DNA of 64,000 nucleotides from an uncultured Eubacteriales bacterium (GCA_900544765.1 UQWI01000001.1:62001-126000), one strand, 5' to 3'; numbered from the stretch's first letter, positions 49,076 through 57,686 are shown. Program-made: numbers and translations. Notes: generated by a model from the letters alone, not told the origin.

Positions 49076-49149
49076 AGTGGCCGCAGCCCAGTGGCTGCAT
49101 TCACGCCGGAATGCCTGTATTGCGCTACAAAAAATACAAAAAAATCAAA

Positions 49150-49175
49150 GTTACCCGGGGATGGCCCCGGGTAAC
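49150..49175 (-). terminator. Intrinsic terminator after the glmM-linked gene
   Basis: An 11-bp stem (49150-49160 with 49165-49175) five bases past the stop of the left-handed-helix gene, followed on the minus strand by TTTGATTTTTTTG. Confidence 0.9.
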
Positions 49176-49180
49176 TGGTC

Positions 49181-49840
49181 TTATTTGCGTTCGACTATCT
49201 CGTCTGCGGACTTGTATATGTGTCCGGCGGGGATGACGCCTCGCACGCTGCTCGTGGGATACACGCTCACTCCCCTGCCCAGGACGCTGCCCGGGTTCAG
49301 GACGCTGTTGCAGCCTACCTCGACGTTGTCGCCGAGGATGGCCCCGAACTTCTTCAGGCCCGTCTCGATGCGCTCCGCGCCGCTCTTCACGACGACGAGG
49401 GTCTTGTCGCTCTTGACGTTCGAGGTGATGCTGCCCGCGCCCATGTGCGACTTATAGCCTAGGATGCTGTCGCCGACGTAGTTGTAGTGCGGCGTCTGCA
49501 CTGAGTCAAAGAGCACGACGTTCTTGAGCTCCACGCTGTTGCCCACGACGCAGCCCTTGCCGACTATCGCGCTGCCGCGGATGAAGGCGCAGTGGCGCAC
49601 CTCGGCGCCGTGGTCGATGATGCAGGGCGCACCGATATACGCCGAGGGGAACACCGTGGCGTCCTTCGCTATCCAGACACCTTCAGCCGGGTGGTCGTAC
49701 TCCTCCTCCGGCAGCATGGGCCCGAGGGCGAGGATGAAGTCCTTGATGCCGCCCAGGACCTCCCAGGGATAGGTCCTGCCCTCAAAGAGCCCGGCGGCTA
49801 TGGTGTGGCTAAGGTCGAGTAGATCAGTTATCGTGTACAT
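49181..49840 (-). CDS. Left-handed beta-helix protein, GlmU/acyltransferase-like, coupled to glmM
   Basis: A 219-residue protein with an N-terminal helical part (1-60, DLLDLSHTIAAGLFEGRTYPWE) and then hexapeptide repeats forming a left-handed beta-helix (about 65-200: AYIGAPCIIDHGAEVRHCAF-type repeats). It resembles the C-terminal acetyltransferase half of GlmU and proteins labelled UDP-GlcNAc pyrophosphorylase-related in Clostridia, but no nucleotidyltransferase domain is present. The ATG at 49838-49840 is favoured by AAGGTG at 5 bases; a further ATG lies one codon upstream. The glmM stop overlaps the start. Its acyl donor or sugar substrate is unknown. Confidence 0.8.
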   Translation of the reverse strand: MYTITDLLDLSHTIAAGLFEGRTYPWEVLGGIKDFILALGPMLPEEEYDHPAEGVWIAKDATVFPSAYIGAPCIIDHGAEVRHCAFIRGSAIVGKGCVVGNSVELKNVVLFDSVQTPHYNYVGDSILGYKSHMGAGSITSNVKSDKTLVVVKSGAERIETGLKKFGAILGDNVEVGCNSVLNPGSVLGRGVSVYPTSSVRGVIPAGHIYKSADEIVERK

Positions 49841-51192
49841 CATTTCACCTTCAACAGATGCCCGCTGGCGCGCATGGCGTCGATTATTTCGTCCACGGCA
49901 GCCTCGCAGCGCTCGTCGGTCTCGGCCTCGGCCATGACGCGCAGCACCGGCTCGGTGCCGCTCTTGCGCAGGAGGACGCGGCCCGTGTTGCCCAATTCCG
50001 CCTCCACCTTGGCCACGCTGGCGGTGACGGCCGCGTCCGCCAGGGTGCCGTCCTTGTCGTCGACGATGACGTTCTTGAGCACCTGGGGGTAGATGGTGAC
50101 TGGCTCGCGCAGCTTGCTCAGCGGCAGCTTGGTGTCGAGCATGACCTGCATGACCTTGATGGCGGTGATGAGGCCGTCGCCCGTGGTGGCGTACTTGGAG
50201 AAGATTATGTGGCCGCTCTGCTCGCCGCCGATGAGGTGGCCGTTTTCGCGCATGTTCTCCCAAACGTATTTGTCACCGACGGCGGTCTTTTCGTACCTGA
50301 TTCCGGCCTCGTCGAGGGCCTTATAGAGGCCGAAGTTGCTCATCACCGTGGTGACCAGGGTGTCGTTGTCGAGCCTGCCGCGCTCTTTCATGTGCTTGGC
50401 GCACATGTACATAATCTCATCGCCGGAGACGTAACCGCCGAACTCGTCGACGGCCAGGCAGCGGTCGGCGTCGCCGTCAAAGGCGAAGCCCACGTCCAGG
50501 TGGTTCTCACGGACAAGCTGCTGCAGCGCCGCGATGTGGGTGGAGCCGCAGTCGACGTTGATGTTCAGGCCGTCGGGCTTGTTGCCGATGACGTAGGTGT
50601 CCGCACCCAGGGCGTCGAACACGCTCTTGGCTATCATCCAGGTGCTGCCGTTGGCGCAGTCCAGGCCGACCTTCACGCCCTTGTAGGAGTGGGTGGACAG
50701 GCTGATGAGGTAACCGATGTAGCGGTTGCGGCCCGCGGAGTAGTCTATGGTGCGGCCTATGCCCGCGCCGGTGGCGTGAGGAGGCTCCGGCGCATTACCG
50801 TCGAGGTAGGCCTCAATCTCGTCGAGGACGCTCTCCTCCATCTTCTCACCCTGGCTGTTGAGGAGCTTGATGCCGTTGTCGTGGTAGGGGTTGTGGCTGG
50901 CGCTTATCATAACGCCGCAGTCGAAGTCGTCCACGCGCGCTATGTAGCTCACGCTGGGCGTGGTGGTGACGTGCAGCAGGTAGGCGTCCGCGCCGGAGCT
51001 GGTGAGCCCCGCGGAGAGCGCGCACTCGAACATGTAGCTCGAACGGCGGGTGTCCTTGCCTATGACTATCTTGGCCTTGTGCTCGCGGCCGTAGTACCAG
51101 CCGATGAAACGCCCAATCTTGAAGGCGTGCTCGGCGGTCAAATCCACATTGGCTTCACCACGGAAGCCGTCGGTTCCAAAGTATTTTGACAT
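49840..51192 (-). CDS. glmM: Phosphoglucosamine mutase
   Basis: A 450-residue enzyme converting glucosamine 6-phosphate to glucosamine 1-phosphate for UDP-GlcNAc and peptidoglycan. The phosphoserine loop ISASHNP has its active serine at S99. The metal-binding loop FDGDADR and the sugar-binding GGEQSGH follow, and a C-terminal phosphate-binding RKSGTEPVLRVM is present. The ATG follows GGAGG. It is coupled to the beta-helix gene downstream and lies near nagB, which works on the same glucosamine 6-phosphate pool in the reverse direction. Confidence 0.96.
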   Translation of the reverse strand: MSKYFGTDGFRGEANVDLTAEHAFKIGRFIGWYYGREHKAKIVIGKDTRRSSYMFECALSAGLTSSGADAYLLHVTTTPSVSYIARVDDFDCGVMISASHNPYHDNGIKLLNSQGEKMEESVLDEIEAYLDGNAPEPPHATGAGIGRTIDYSAGRNRYIGYLISLSTHSYKGVKVGLDCANGSTWMIAKSVFDALGADTYVIGNKPDGLNINVDCGSTHIAALQQLVRENHLDVGFAFDGDADRCLAVDEFGGYVSGDEIMYMCAKHMKERGRLDNDTLVTTVMSNFGLYKALDEAGIRYEKTAVGDKYVWENMRENGHLIGGEQSGHIIFSKYATTGDGLITAIKVMQVMLDTKLPLSKLREPVTIYPQVLKNVIVDDKDGTLADAAVTASVAKVEAELGNTGRVLLRKSGTEPVLRVMAEAETDERCEAAVDEIIDAMRASGHLLKVK

Positions 51193-51257
51193 GTATTCCT
51201 CCAGAATAACAGACCTTCGGCCCGCTTTCGCGGGCCGTAAGTCCGGGTTTGACAGAT

Positions 51258-51980
51258 TCAGGACAGAAGGCTGGCGGCCGCTTCGTCCAGATAGACCTCC
51301 ACGTCCTCGTGGAGCTGCAGCAGGCTGGCGGGTACGGCTATCTCCGGCCTGCCCTGGACCGTCTGCTTGATTATCTCCGCCTTGTCCTCGCCGAAGGCCA
51401 TGAGGATTATGCTCTTGGCGAGCATGACCGTATGTATGCCCATCGTCACCGCGTGCGTCGGCACCTCGTCCATGCTGCTGAAGAAGCGGCGGTTGGCCTC
51501 ACGGGTGCGCTCGGTGAGCTTGACTATATGCGTGAGCGAGGTGAAGGGCGTGAGCGGCTCGTTGAAGCCGATGTGGCCGTTGTGGCCTATCCCCAGCAGC
51601 TGTAAATCTATGCCGCCTACGGCCGCTATCTCCGCGTCGTACTGCTCGGCCTCCTCGTCGCTCTTCACGAAGCCCGAGGGTACATGGGTGTTCTCCGGCT
51701 TGATGTCTATGTGCTCGAAGAGGTTCTTATCCATGAAGTACCTGTAGCTCTGGTCATTCGTACCGTCCAGGCCGACGTACTCGTCCAGGTTGAAGCTCTT
51801 GGCCCCGGCGAAGGACACTTCCCCCGCCGCGCAGAGCCTGGCGAGCTCGGCATACAGGCCCAGAGGCGTGGAGCCCGTGGCCAGGCCGAGTACGGCCTCC
51901 GGCTTGCGGTGCAGCAGCTCCACATAGCGCTGCGCCGCCTTCTTGGTTACTTCCTCTTTGCTGCCGACTATCAGTTTCAT
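51258..51980 (-). CDS. nagB: Glucosamine-6-phosphate deaminase
   Basis: A 240-residue enzyme converting glucosamine 6-phosphate to fructose 6-phosphate and ammonia. The active-site segments LATGSTPLGLY, NLDEYVGL (catalytic aspartate), and LGIGHNGHIGFNEP are all present. It is slightly short relative to the allosteric enterobacterial form, like other Firmicute NagB proteins. The ATG has GGAGGA upstream. It lies between dapL and glmM on the same strand; no nagA is seen. Confidence 0.95.
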   Translation of the reverse strand: MKLIVGSKEEVTKKAAQRYVELLHRKPEAVLGLATGSTPLGLYAELARLCAAGEVSFAGAKSFNLDEYVGLDGTNDQSYRYFMDKNLFEHIDIKPENTHVPSGFVKSDEEAEQYDAEIAAVGGIDLQLLGIGHNGHIGFNEPLTPFTSLTHIVKLTERTREANRRFFSSMDEVPTHAVTMGIHTVMLAKSIILMAFGEDKAEIIKQTVQGRPEIAVPASLLQLHEDVEVYLDEAAASLLS

Positions 51981-51998
51981 ATTCGTCCTCCGTAGATA

Positions 51999-53210
51999 TC
52001 AGAGCATTTTCCTTATGCGCTCCACGGCCTCGCGGGTGTTGTCCGCGTCGCCGAAGGCGGTAAGCCTGATGAAGCCCTCGCCGCTGGGTCCGAATCCCGC
52101 GCCCGGCGTTGTGACCACGTTGGCCTCGGTGAGGAGCCGGTCAAAGAATTCCCAGCTTCCCTGGCCGCCGGGAGCCCGGAACCAGATATAGGGCGAATCC
52201 GTGCCGCCATAGACCTCGAGCCCGGCTCCGCTGAGCCCGCTGCGTATGACGCGCGCGTTGGTCATGTAGTAGGCTATGAGCCCGGCGACCTGTTCCCTGC
52301 CCTCGGGAGAGTACACCGCCTCCGCCGCACGCTGGATGACATAGGCCGTGCCGTTGAACTTTGTCGACTGGCGACGCATCCACATGTCGTAGAGGCTCTC
52401 GCCGCAGCGCACCAGCGCGCGGGGTATGACCGTCCAGCCGCAGCGCGTGCCGGTGAAGCCCGCTGTCTTGGAAAAGCTGCAGAATTCTATGGCGCAGGTC
52501 TCGGCTCCCGGGAGCTCGTAGATGCTCCTGGGCAGGGACGGGTCGGATATATACGCGCGGTAGGCCGCGTCGTAGAGGATGACGCTGCCGTGCTCGTTGG
52601 CGTAGTCCACCCAGGGCTGGAGCTGCCCGCGTGTCGCGGCCATGCCGGTGGGGTTGTTCGGGAAGCACAGGTAGATGAGGTCGGGTACCCGCTCTGGCAG
52701 CTCCGGGATGAAGCCGTTCTCCGCCGTGCAGGGCATGTAGACGATGTTCGTCCACTTGCCGCCGACGTACTCGCCCGCGCGGCCGCTCATGGCGTTGGCG
52801 TCGATGTACACGGGGTACACGGGGTCGCATACCGCGACGACGCAGTCCTCGGAGAAGATGTCGCCGATGTTGCCGCAGTCGCTCTTGGCGCCGTCGGAGA
52901 TAAAGATTTCGTCGGCGCTTATCTTGGCGCCGTAGGGCTCGTAGTCGTTCTTGACTATGGCCTCGCGCAGGAAATCGTAGCCCTCGTAGGGGCCGTAGCC
53001 CATGAAGCCGGCCTTGTCGCCCATCTCGTCCGCGGCGCGCTTTAGCGCGTCCACGCAGGCCGCAGGCAGGGGCAGCGTGACGTCACCTATTCCAAGCTTT
53101 ATGAGGCGCTTGTCGGGGTGGGCCTCGCTGTAGGCCGCGGTGCGGCGTGCAATCTCGGCGAAGAGGTAGCTGCCGGGCAGCTTCATATAGTTCTCGTTGA
53201 GTTTGAGCAT
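51999..53210 (-). CDS. dapL: LL-diaminopimelate aminotransferase
   Basis: A 403-residue class I/II PLP aminotransferase. The PLP lysine is in FCSFSKTAGFTGTRCGW, and the substrate-binding segments FPNNPTGMAATRG and GIGDVTLPLP are diagnostic of DapL. It converts tetrahydrodipicolinate directly to LL-diaminopimelate, bypassing the succinylase and acetylase routes. The ATG at 53210 follows GAGGT. dapF lies immediately upstream, so the last steps to meso-diaminopimelate are encoded together. Confidence 0.96.
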   Translation of the reverse strand: MLKLNENYMKLPGSYLFAEIARRTAAYSEAHPDKRLIKLGIGDVTLPLPAACVDALKRAADEMGDKAGFMGYGPYEGYDFLREAIVKNDYEPYGAKISADEIFISDGAKSDCGNIGDIFSEDCVVAVCDPVYPVYIDANAMSGRAGEYVGGKWTNIVYMPCTAENGFIPELPERVPDLIYLCFPNNPTGMAATRGQLQPWVDYANEHGSVILYDAAYRAYISDPSLPRSIYELPGAETCAIEFCSFSKTAGFTGTRCGWTVIPRALVRCGESLYDMWMRRQSTKFNGTAYVIQRAAEAVYSPEGREQVAGLIAYYMTNARVIRSGLSGAGLEVYGGTDSPYIWFRAPGGQGSWEFFDRLLTEANVVTTPGAGFGPSGEGFIRLTAFGDADNTREAVERIRKML

Positions 53211-53223
53211 TTTACACCTCGTG

Positions 53224-54063
53224 TCAGATGAGGAATTCGCCGTCGTACACGGTGACGGCCGGGCCGGTCATGTAGATGAGGTTCTTGTCGCGGTCCCACT
53301 CTATCATCAGCTCGCCGCCGCGCAGGATGAGCCTGGCGGAGTTTTCGCACCTGCCGTTGACCACGGCGGCCGCCAGGGCGGCGCTGGAGCCGGTGCCGCA
53401 GGCCATCGTCTCGCCGCTGCCGCGCTCCCAGACGCGCATCTTGAGCTTATTGCGGTCGATGACCTGGACGAACTCGGTGTTCACGCGCTCCGGGAAGAGC
53501 GGATGGTTCTCGAAGAGCGGGCCGATGTTCGGCAAATCCATCCACTCCACGTCGTCGACGAACACGACGCAGTGGGGGTTGCCGACGGAGACGGCGGTGA
53601 CGTTCCACATGTTGCCACCGACCTCAATGGGCTGGTCTATAAAGGCCGTGCCGGAGGCGTCGACGGGTATCTGGGCGGGCTCAAAGACGGGCGTACCCAT
53701 GCAGACGCGCACGCTCTCAACCACGCCGTCCTCCAGGTTAAGCCAGAGCGTCTTTACGCCCGCACCGGTTTCAACGTCGATTACGGTCTTGTCGGTCATG
53801 CCGCGCTCGTAGACGTACTTGGCGACGCAGCGGATGCCGTTGCCGCACATCTGCGCCTGCGAGCCGTCGGCGTTGTACATATCCATCTTGAAGTCGGCCT
53901 TGTCGGATGGGCAGATGCAGATAAGCCCGTCGCTGCCCGCGCCGAAGTGCCTGTCGGACACCTTGCGGGAAAACTCGGGCCTGGCCGCCTCGGGCAGGTC
54001 CTCCTCAAAGCAGTTGACGTACACATAGTCGTTGCCGCAGCCTTGCATTTTAGTAAACTTCAC
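53224..54063 (-). CDS. dapF: Diaminopimelate epimerase
   Basis: A 279-residue cofactor-independent epimerase converting LL- to meso-diaminopimelate for lysine and cross-bridged peptidoglycan. The two catalytic cysteines are C73 (AQMCGNGIRC) and the one in ETMACGTGSSAAL (about C218). The start is GTG at 54061-54063, giving MKFTKMQGCGNDY, with GGGAG about nine bases ahead. It is 13 bases upstream of dapL and co-transcribed with it. Confidence 0.96.
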   Translation of the reverse strand: MKFTKMQGCGNDYVYVNCFEEDLPEAARPEFSRKVSDRHFGAGSDGLICICPSDKADFKMDMYNADGSQAQMCGNGIRCVAKYVYERGMTDKTVIDVETGAGVKTLWLNLEDGVVESVRVCMGTPVFEPAQIPVDASGTAFIDQPIEVGGNMWNVTAVSVGNPHCVVFVDDVEWMDLPNIGPLFENHPLFPERVNTEFVQVIDRNKLKMRVWERGSGETMACGTGSSAALAAAVVNGRCENSARLILRGGELMIEWDRDKNLIYMTGPAVTVYDGEFLI

Positions 54064-54190
54064 ACTTAGTCACTCCCATCAGTGAACTCGCCGCCTCGCG
54101 GCGTTATCAATTTATTATATATGACTTCCCCCGTGGTTGCAAGACCCTTTGCGCCGTGCCGTCACAAAGCCCGCGCCAAACGCGTCTGAA

Positions 54191-54244
54191 AGATACAAAA
54201 AACAATTTAGTCCCGCTGGATGATTTTTTGTATTTTTTGTATCT
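54191..54244. repeat. A/T-rich inverted repeat
   Basis: AGATACAAAAAA (54191-54202) and TTTTTTGTATCT (54233-54244) are perfect inverted copies, separated by 30 bases, between the terminator of the oxidoreductase gene and dapF. A similar tract of TACAAAAAATACAAAAAAA lies at 49130-49145. The function is unknown. Confidence 0.6.
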
Positions 54245-54272
54245 CCACGCAGCGTTTGCGCGGCATAAAAAG

Positions 54273-54292
54273 AGAGCCCCTCCTGGGGCTCT
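54273..54292 (-). terminator. Intrinsic terminator of the oxidoreductase gene
   Basis: AGAGCCCC (54273-54280) pairs with GGGGCTCT (54285-54292); on the minus strand CTTTTTATG follows. Confidence 0.88.
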
Positions 54293-54299
54293 CCTGCGT

Positions 54300-56984
54300 T
54301 TATTTGCGGCTGAGCGGTTTGGTCAGGCTCTTGATGGCGATGTTGCCGTAGCGCTTCATCACATGCGGGGCAAGGCTGGGAACAAGCTTGTCGTAGTCCA
54401 GGCCCTCGACGTCACGGACGCGCTCGAGGTGGATGGCGTCGAACTTGCACTTCGTGGTGCAGATGCCGCAGCCGACGCACATGTACTCGTCGAGCACCAC
54501 AGCGCCGCAGCCAAGGCAGCGCTCGGTCTCCTTCTTCATCTGCTCCTCAGTCAGGGTGCCGCGCAGGTCGCGGAAGGTCTTGACGGCCTCGGCGGGGCTG
54601 GCCCCGGCGGCCTTCTGGCGCGCCGTGAGATTCAGGCCGCGCACCGCGACGCGGGCCGCTTCCTTGTCGAGTGAGAGATATTCCTTGACGGCGCGGCCGA
54701 GCACCAGGCTCTGGCCCTCGTGTACAAAGCGGTGTATGGAAATGCTGGCCTCCTTGCCGGCGGCTATGGCGTCGATGGCGAAGCCGGCGCCGGTGACCAC
54801 GTCGCCGCCCGCGAAGATGTCGCCCTCGTCGGTCTGGAGCGTGACCTTGTCAATCTGGACGGTGCCGTTCCTGTTGAACCTGACGGCGGTGCCGCGGAGC
54901 ATGTCGCCCAGTTCCACGCGCTGTCCCAGGGCGGTTATGACGCACTCGACGGGCATGTCCTCAGTCTCGCCGGTAGGCTCCGGGCGAGCCCTGCCGCTGC
55001 CGTCCTTCTCACCCAGGCGCATGAGGCTCAGCCTCAGGCCGCTGACGCTCCCCTCGCCCAGCACTTCGGCGGGCGCGGCCAGGAAGCGGAATTTGACGCC
55101 CTCGGCCTCGGCTTCGGCAATCTCCTCGTCGGAGGCGGGCATCTCCTCGCGGGTACGGCGGTAGAGCACGGTGACGCTCTCGGCGCCCAGGCGCAGCGCG
55201 GCGCGGGCGCAGTCCATAGCGGTGTTGCCGCCGCCGATGACGGCCACGCTCCTGCCCACGACGGGTTTATTCTCAGTGTTGACGGCCTCCAGGAAGCCCA
55301 GGCCGTCCCATACGCCGCCCTTGTCCTCGCCGGGTACGCCGAGCTTCACGCTCTTCCAGGCGCCCGCAGCGAGGTAGAAGGCCTCGTAGCCCTCCTCGCG
55401 CAGCTGGTTTATGGTGACGTCCTTGCCGACCTCCACGCCGCACCTGAACTCCACGCCCAGGGCGCGCAGCACGTCAATCTCGGCCTCCACGACGTCCTTC
55501 TCGAGACGGAAGGAGGGTATCACGCGCGTGAGCATACCTCCCACTCTGTCTCCCTTTTCAAACACGGTGACAGGATAGCCCTTGACGGCGAGGTAGTACG
55601 CGCAGCTCAGGCCGCTCGGGCCGCCGCCAATGACGGCAATCCTGTTCGTGAAGGGCCTGCCGGTCTGGTTGAGCATCTTGGGTACGAAGCGGCTCTCGGC
55701 GCTGAGCTCCTTGTCGGCGATGAACTTCTTGATGTCGTCGATGGCGATGGGCTGGTCGATGTCTCCGCGAGTGCAGGCGTCCTCGCACTTGCGGTTGCAG
55801 ATACGGCCGCAGACCGCCGGGAACGGGTTCTCCTTCTTGATGAGCTCCAGCGCCTCGAGGTACTTGCCCTGGCTGGCGAGCTTGATGTAGCCCTGCACGG
55901 GGATGTGCGCGGGACACTCCATCTTGCACGGCGCGGTACCGCTCTCCGCGACGTAGCTGCGGTTTGTGCGGTAGTCGACGTTGAAGTGCTTCTCTGTCCA
56001 GGGCTGGTCGAAGGGCGTGCGCTCCTCCGGCTCCGGGTTGGAGCAGAGCTTGGCGCCCAGCTTGAGCGCGCCCATCTGGCAGTTCTCAACGCACTGGCCG
56101 CAGGCGACGCACTTGTCGCGGTCGACGCGCGCGACGTAGTTGGTGCGCAGCATGTCCGGGTCGTTGAAGTACTCGCCCAGGCGCAGCGCGAGACATGAGC
56201 AGCCGCAGCAGTTGCAGATGGCGGTGGGCCCGTCGTAGCCCTCGGCCTCGTTTATCTCGTGCACCAGGCCGTTGTCCTCGGCGCGCTTGAGTATCTCCTT
56301 GGCCTCCTCCTTGCTGACCAGGCGGTGGCTGCCCTGCTTCGAGAAGAACTTGGCGTTGTCGTTTATGTACATGCACATGTCCTCTTCGAGGTGGCCGCAG
56401 CCCTCGCCCATAATACGGCGTGTGCGGCGGCAGGAGCACGGGCCGACGGATATGGCCCAGGCATTGTCGATTATGCGCTCCACCTCGTCGTAGGGGGCGG
56501 CGTGAGTGTCGTTCTTGATGGCGCTGCCCACGGGCATCACGCGCATCGGCCCCATGCCTGCCGGGAAGTTCGGCACCAGGATCTGCGTGCGGTAGCGCGT
56601 GTAGCGCTCGAAGCACTCGGCTATGACGGGGTACTTCTCCACCTGCTCCTTGACGGAGAGCATGCCCTCCATAATGCCCGGGACCCAGATGGGGTAGTAG
56701 TAGGTCTCCTCGTCGCCGTCGTATACGCAGCGGACTATGCCGCAGTCGGCGAGCTTGTTTACCTGCTCCTGGGCATACTCAACGCTGACCTTGGCCTTAC
56801 TCGCAATCTCCTCGATGTGGCGCGGGCGGCGCACCTTGACGTGCATGCCGATGTCGGCCATTTCGTCCGTGACCACCGGGTCGAGTATCATGTACTCGGG
56901 GTCCGAGGGCGTCACGCCGGTGTAGGTCCCGCATTCGAGGCTTATCTTCGTGGCCAGCATGAGTATTTTCTTCCTGAACGCCAT
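54300..56984 (-). CDS. Multidomain Fe-S/FAD oxidoreductase (GltD-like with ferredoxin domains)
   Basis: An 894-residue protein. Residues 1-270 hold a winged-helix-like segment (around 53-75) and a cysteine-rich region (GPCSCRR, CNCCGCSC). A 4Fe-4S ferredoxin motif CVACGQCVENC is at about 293-303. A GltD-like N-domain (CPAHIPVQGYI ... CEDACTRG) precedes an FAD Rossmann motif VIGGGPSGLSCAY and an NAD(P) motif VIGGGNTAMDCA. The C terminus has CLGCG and CVGCGICTTKC. It probably transfers electrons between NAD(P)H and ferredoxin or a partner protein. It has its own promoter and terminator. The exact reaction is unknown. Confidence 0.85.
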   Translation of the reverse strand: MAFRKKILMLATKISLECGTYTGVTPSDPEYMILDPVVTDEMADIGMHVKVRRPRHIEEIASKAKVSVEYAQEQVNKLADCGIVRCVYDGDEETYYYPIWVPGIMEGMLSVKEQVEKYPVIAECFERYTRYRTQILVPNFPAGMGPMRVMPVGSAIKNDTHAAPYDEVERIIDNAWAISVGPCSCRRTRRIMGEGCGHLEEDMCMYINDNAKFFSKQGSHRLVSKEEAKEILKRAEDNGLVHEINEAEGYDGPTAICNCCGCSCLALRLGEYFNDPDMLRTNYVARVDRDKCVACGQCVENCQMGALKLGAKLCSNPEPEERTPFDQPWTEKHFNVDYRTNRSYVAESGTAPCKMECPAHIPVQGYIKLASQGKYLEALELIKKENPFPAVCGRICNRKCEDACTRGDIDQPIAIDDIKKFIADKELSAESRFVPKMLNQTGRPFTNRIAVIGGGPSGLSCAYYLAVKGYPVTVFEKGDRVGGMLTRVIPSFRLEKDVVEAEIDVLRALGVEFRCGVEVGKDVTINQLREEGYEAFYLAAGAWKSVKLGVPGEDKGGVWDGLGFLEAVNTENKPVVGRSVAVIGGGNTAMDCARAALRLGAESVTVLYRRTREEMPASDEEIAEAEAEGVKFRFLAAPAEVLGEGSVSGLRLSLMRLGEKDGSGRARPEPTGETEDMPVECVITALGQRVELGDMLRGTAVRFNRNGTVQIDKVTLQTDEGDIFAGGDVVTGAGFAIDAIAAGKEASISIHRFVHEGQSLVLGRAVKEYLSLDKEAARVAVRGLNLTARQKAAGASPAEAVKTFRDLRGTLTEEQMKKETERCLGCGAVVLDEYMCVGCGICTTKCKFDAIHLERVRDVEGLDYDKLVPSLAPHVMKRYGNIAIKSLTKPLSRK

Positions 56985-57036
56985 TGTTTTCCCTTCCTTT
57001 CATATGTCTTTTAAGCGTGTTCCTGTACTTATACAC

Positions 57037-57065
57037 ATTATAAGCCCGTGCTGTCTGTTATTCAA
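57037..57065 (-). promoter_or_regulatory. Sigma-A promoter of the oxidoreductase gene
   Basis: On the minus strand TTGAAT (57060-57065) and a consensus TATAAT (57037-57042) have a 17-base spacer, 53 bases upstream of the ATG. The -10 to start segment TATAATGTGTAT is identical to the one upstream of rnj. Confidence 0.8.
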
Positions 57066-57148
57066 TTAACAGCTTTGGAGAAGTAGCTCAGCCGCTTTTG
57101 TGCGCTTTGACGGTTAATTGTGGTCCGACCAGTGTCTGTATTGTGCTA

Positions 57149-57177
57149 TTGACCGACGCAGCGCGCCGTGTTATGAT
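57149..57177 (+). promoter_or_regulatory. Sigma-A promoter of the hypA-like gene
   Basis: TTGACC (57149-57154) and TATGAT (57172-57177) have a 17-base spacer. GGGAGGT lies before the ATG at 57198. Confidence 0.8.
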
Positions 57178-57197
57178 AATCGCAGGGAGGTGATCCC

Positions 57198-57539
57198 ATG
57201 CATGAGATAGGCGTCGTGCGCTCCATGATGCGCACGGTGGAGGATTTTGCCCGGGACAACGGCATAGACGAGATAGTCAGCATAGTGCTGGAGATAGGCG
57301 ACCTGTCTATGATAATCCCCAAGTATGTGGAAGACATTTACTCCGTAGTGTCCAAGGACACTCGCTTTGAGGGTACGGAGCTGGTCATCGAGACAGTTGA
57401 GGGCCAGGGTGTCTGCCGCGACTGCAAGCGCGCCTTCCCCATCGTGAAAAACGAAGGCTACTGCCCCCGCTGCGGCAGGCGCAACGCAGACATAATCAGC
57501 GGCCGGGACTTCATCATCAAGGAGATAGTCGTGCCGTAA
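57198..57539 (+). CDS. hypA: HypA-like nickel/zinc metallochaperone
   Basis: A 113-residue protein with the N-terminal nickel-binding MHE motif (M1-H2-E3) and the structural zinc site C73-x2-C76 ... C89-x2-C92. HypA delivers nickel to NiFe hydrogenases (with HypB) or supports other nickel enzymes. No hydrogenase, hypB or urease gene is nearby; the divergent neighbour is a large Fe-S oxidoreductase. The gene is therefore isolated and its client enzyme is unknown. A GC-rich hairpin follows the stop (57540-57563). Confidence 0.88.
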   Translation: MHEIGVVRSMMRTVEDFARDNGIDEIVSIVLEIGDLSMIIPKYVEDIYSVVSKDTRFEGTELVIETVEGQGVCRDCKRAFPIVKNEGYCPRCGRRNADIISGRDFIIKEIVVP

Positions 57540-57609
57540 AGCGTGTTTTTTGTGCAACACGCTCGTCCGTGACGCGCGCTCGCGCCTCATTTTGTGCGGT
57601 TTTTGCGGC

Positions 57610-57638
57610 TTGACTTTCGCCATGCAAAGCGGTATGGT
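57610..57638 (+). promoter_or_regulatory. Sigma-A promoter of the aromatic-leader operon
   Basis: TTGACT (57610-57615) and TATGGT (57633-57638) have a 17-base spacer; an overlapping TATAAG lies at 57638-57643. The transcript would begin around 57645-57650, about 40 bases before the leader peptide start. Confidence 0.75.
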
Positions 57639-57686
57639 ATAAGCACAGATTCAAAAACGGCCCCGTGCCGGAAAGGAGACAGTCAC

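Noticed and set aside
43160-49080. Repeat copies A and B considered as a CRISPR array or an insertion sequence.
   Set aside because: There are no short regularly spaced repeats, no cas genes, no transposase frame and no clear terminal inverted repeats or target duplications.
54720-56198. Plus-strand open frame of 492 codons opposite the Fe-S oxidoreductase.
   Set aside because: Antisense to a gene with clear motifs; no Shine-Dalgarno and no domain.
57540-57600. Hairpin after hypA considered as a strong terminator.
   Set aside because: The stem AGCGTGTT/AACACGCT is only 8 bp and is not followed by a T-run, so termination is uncertain; noted only with the gene.
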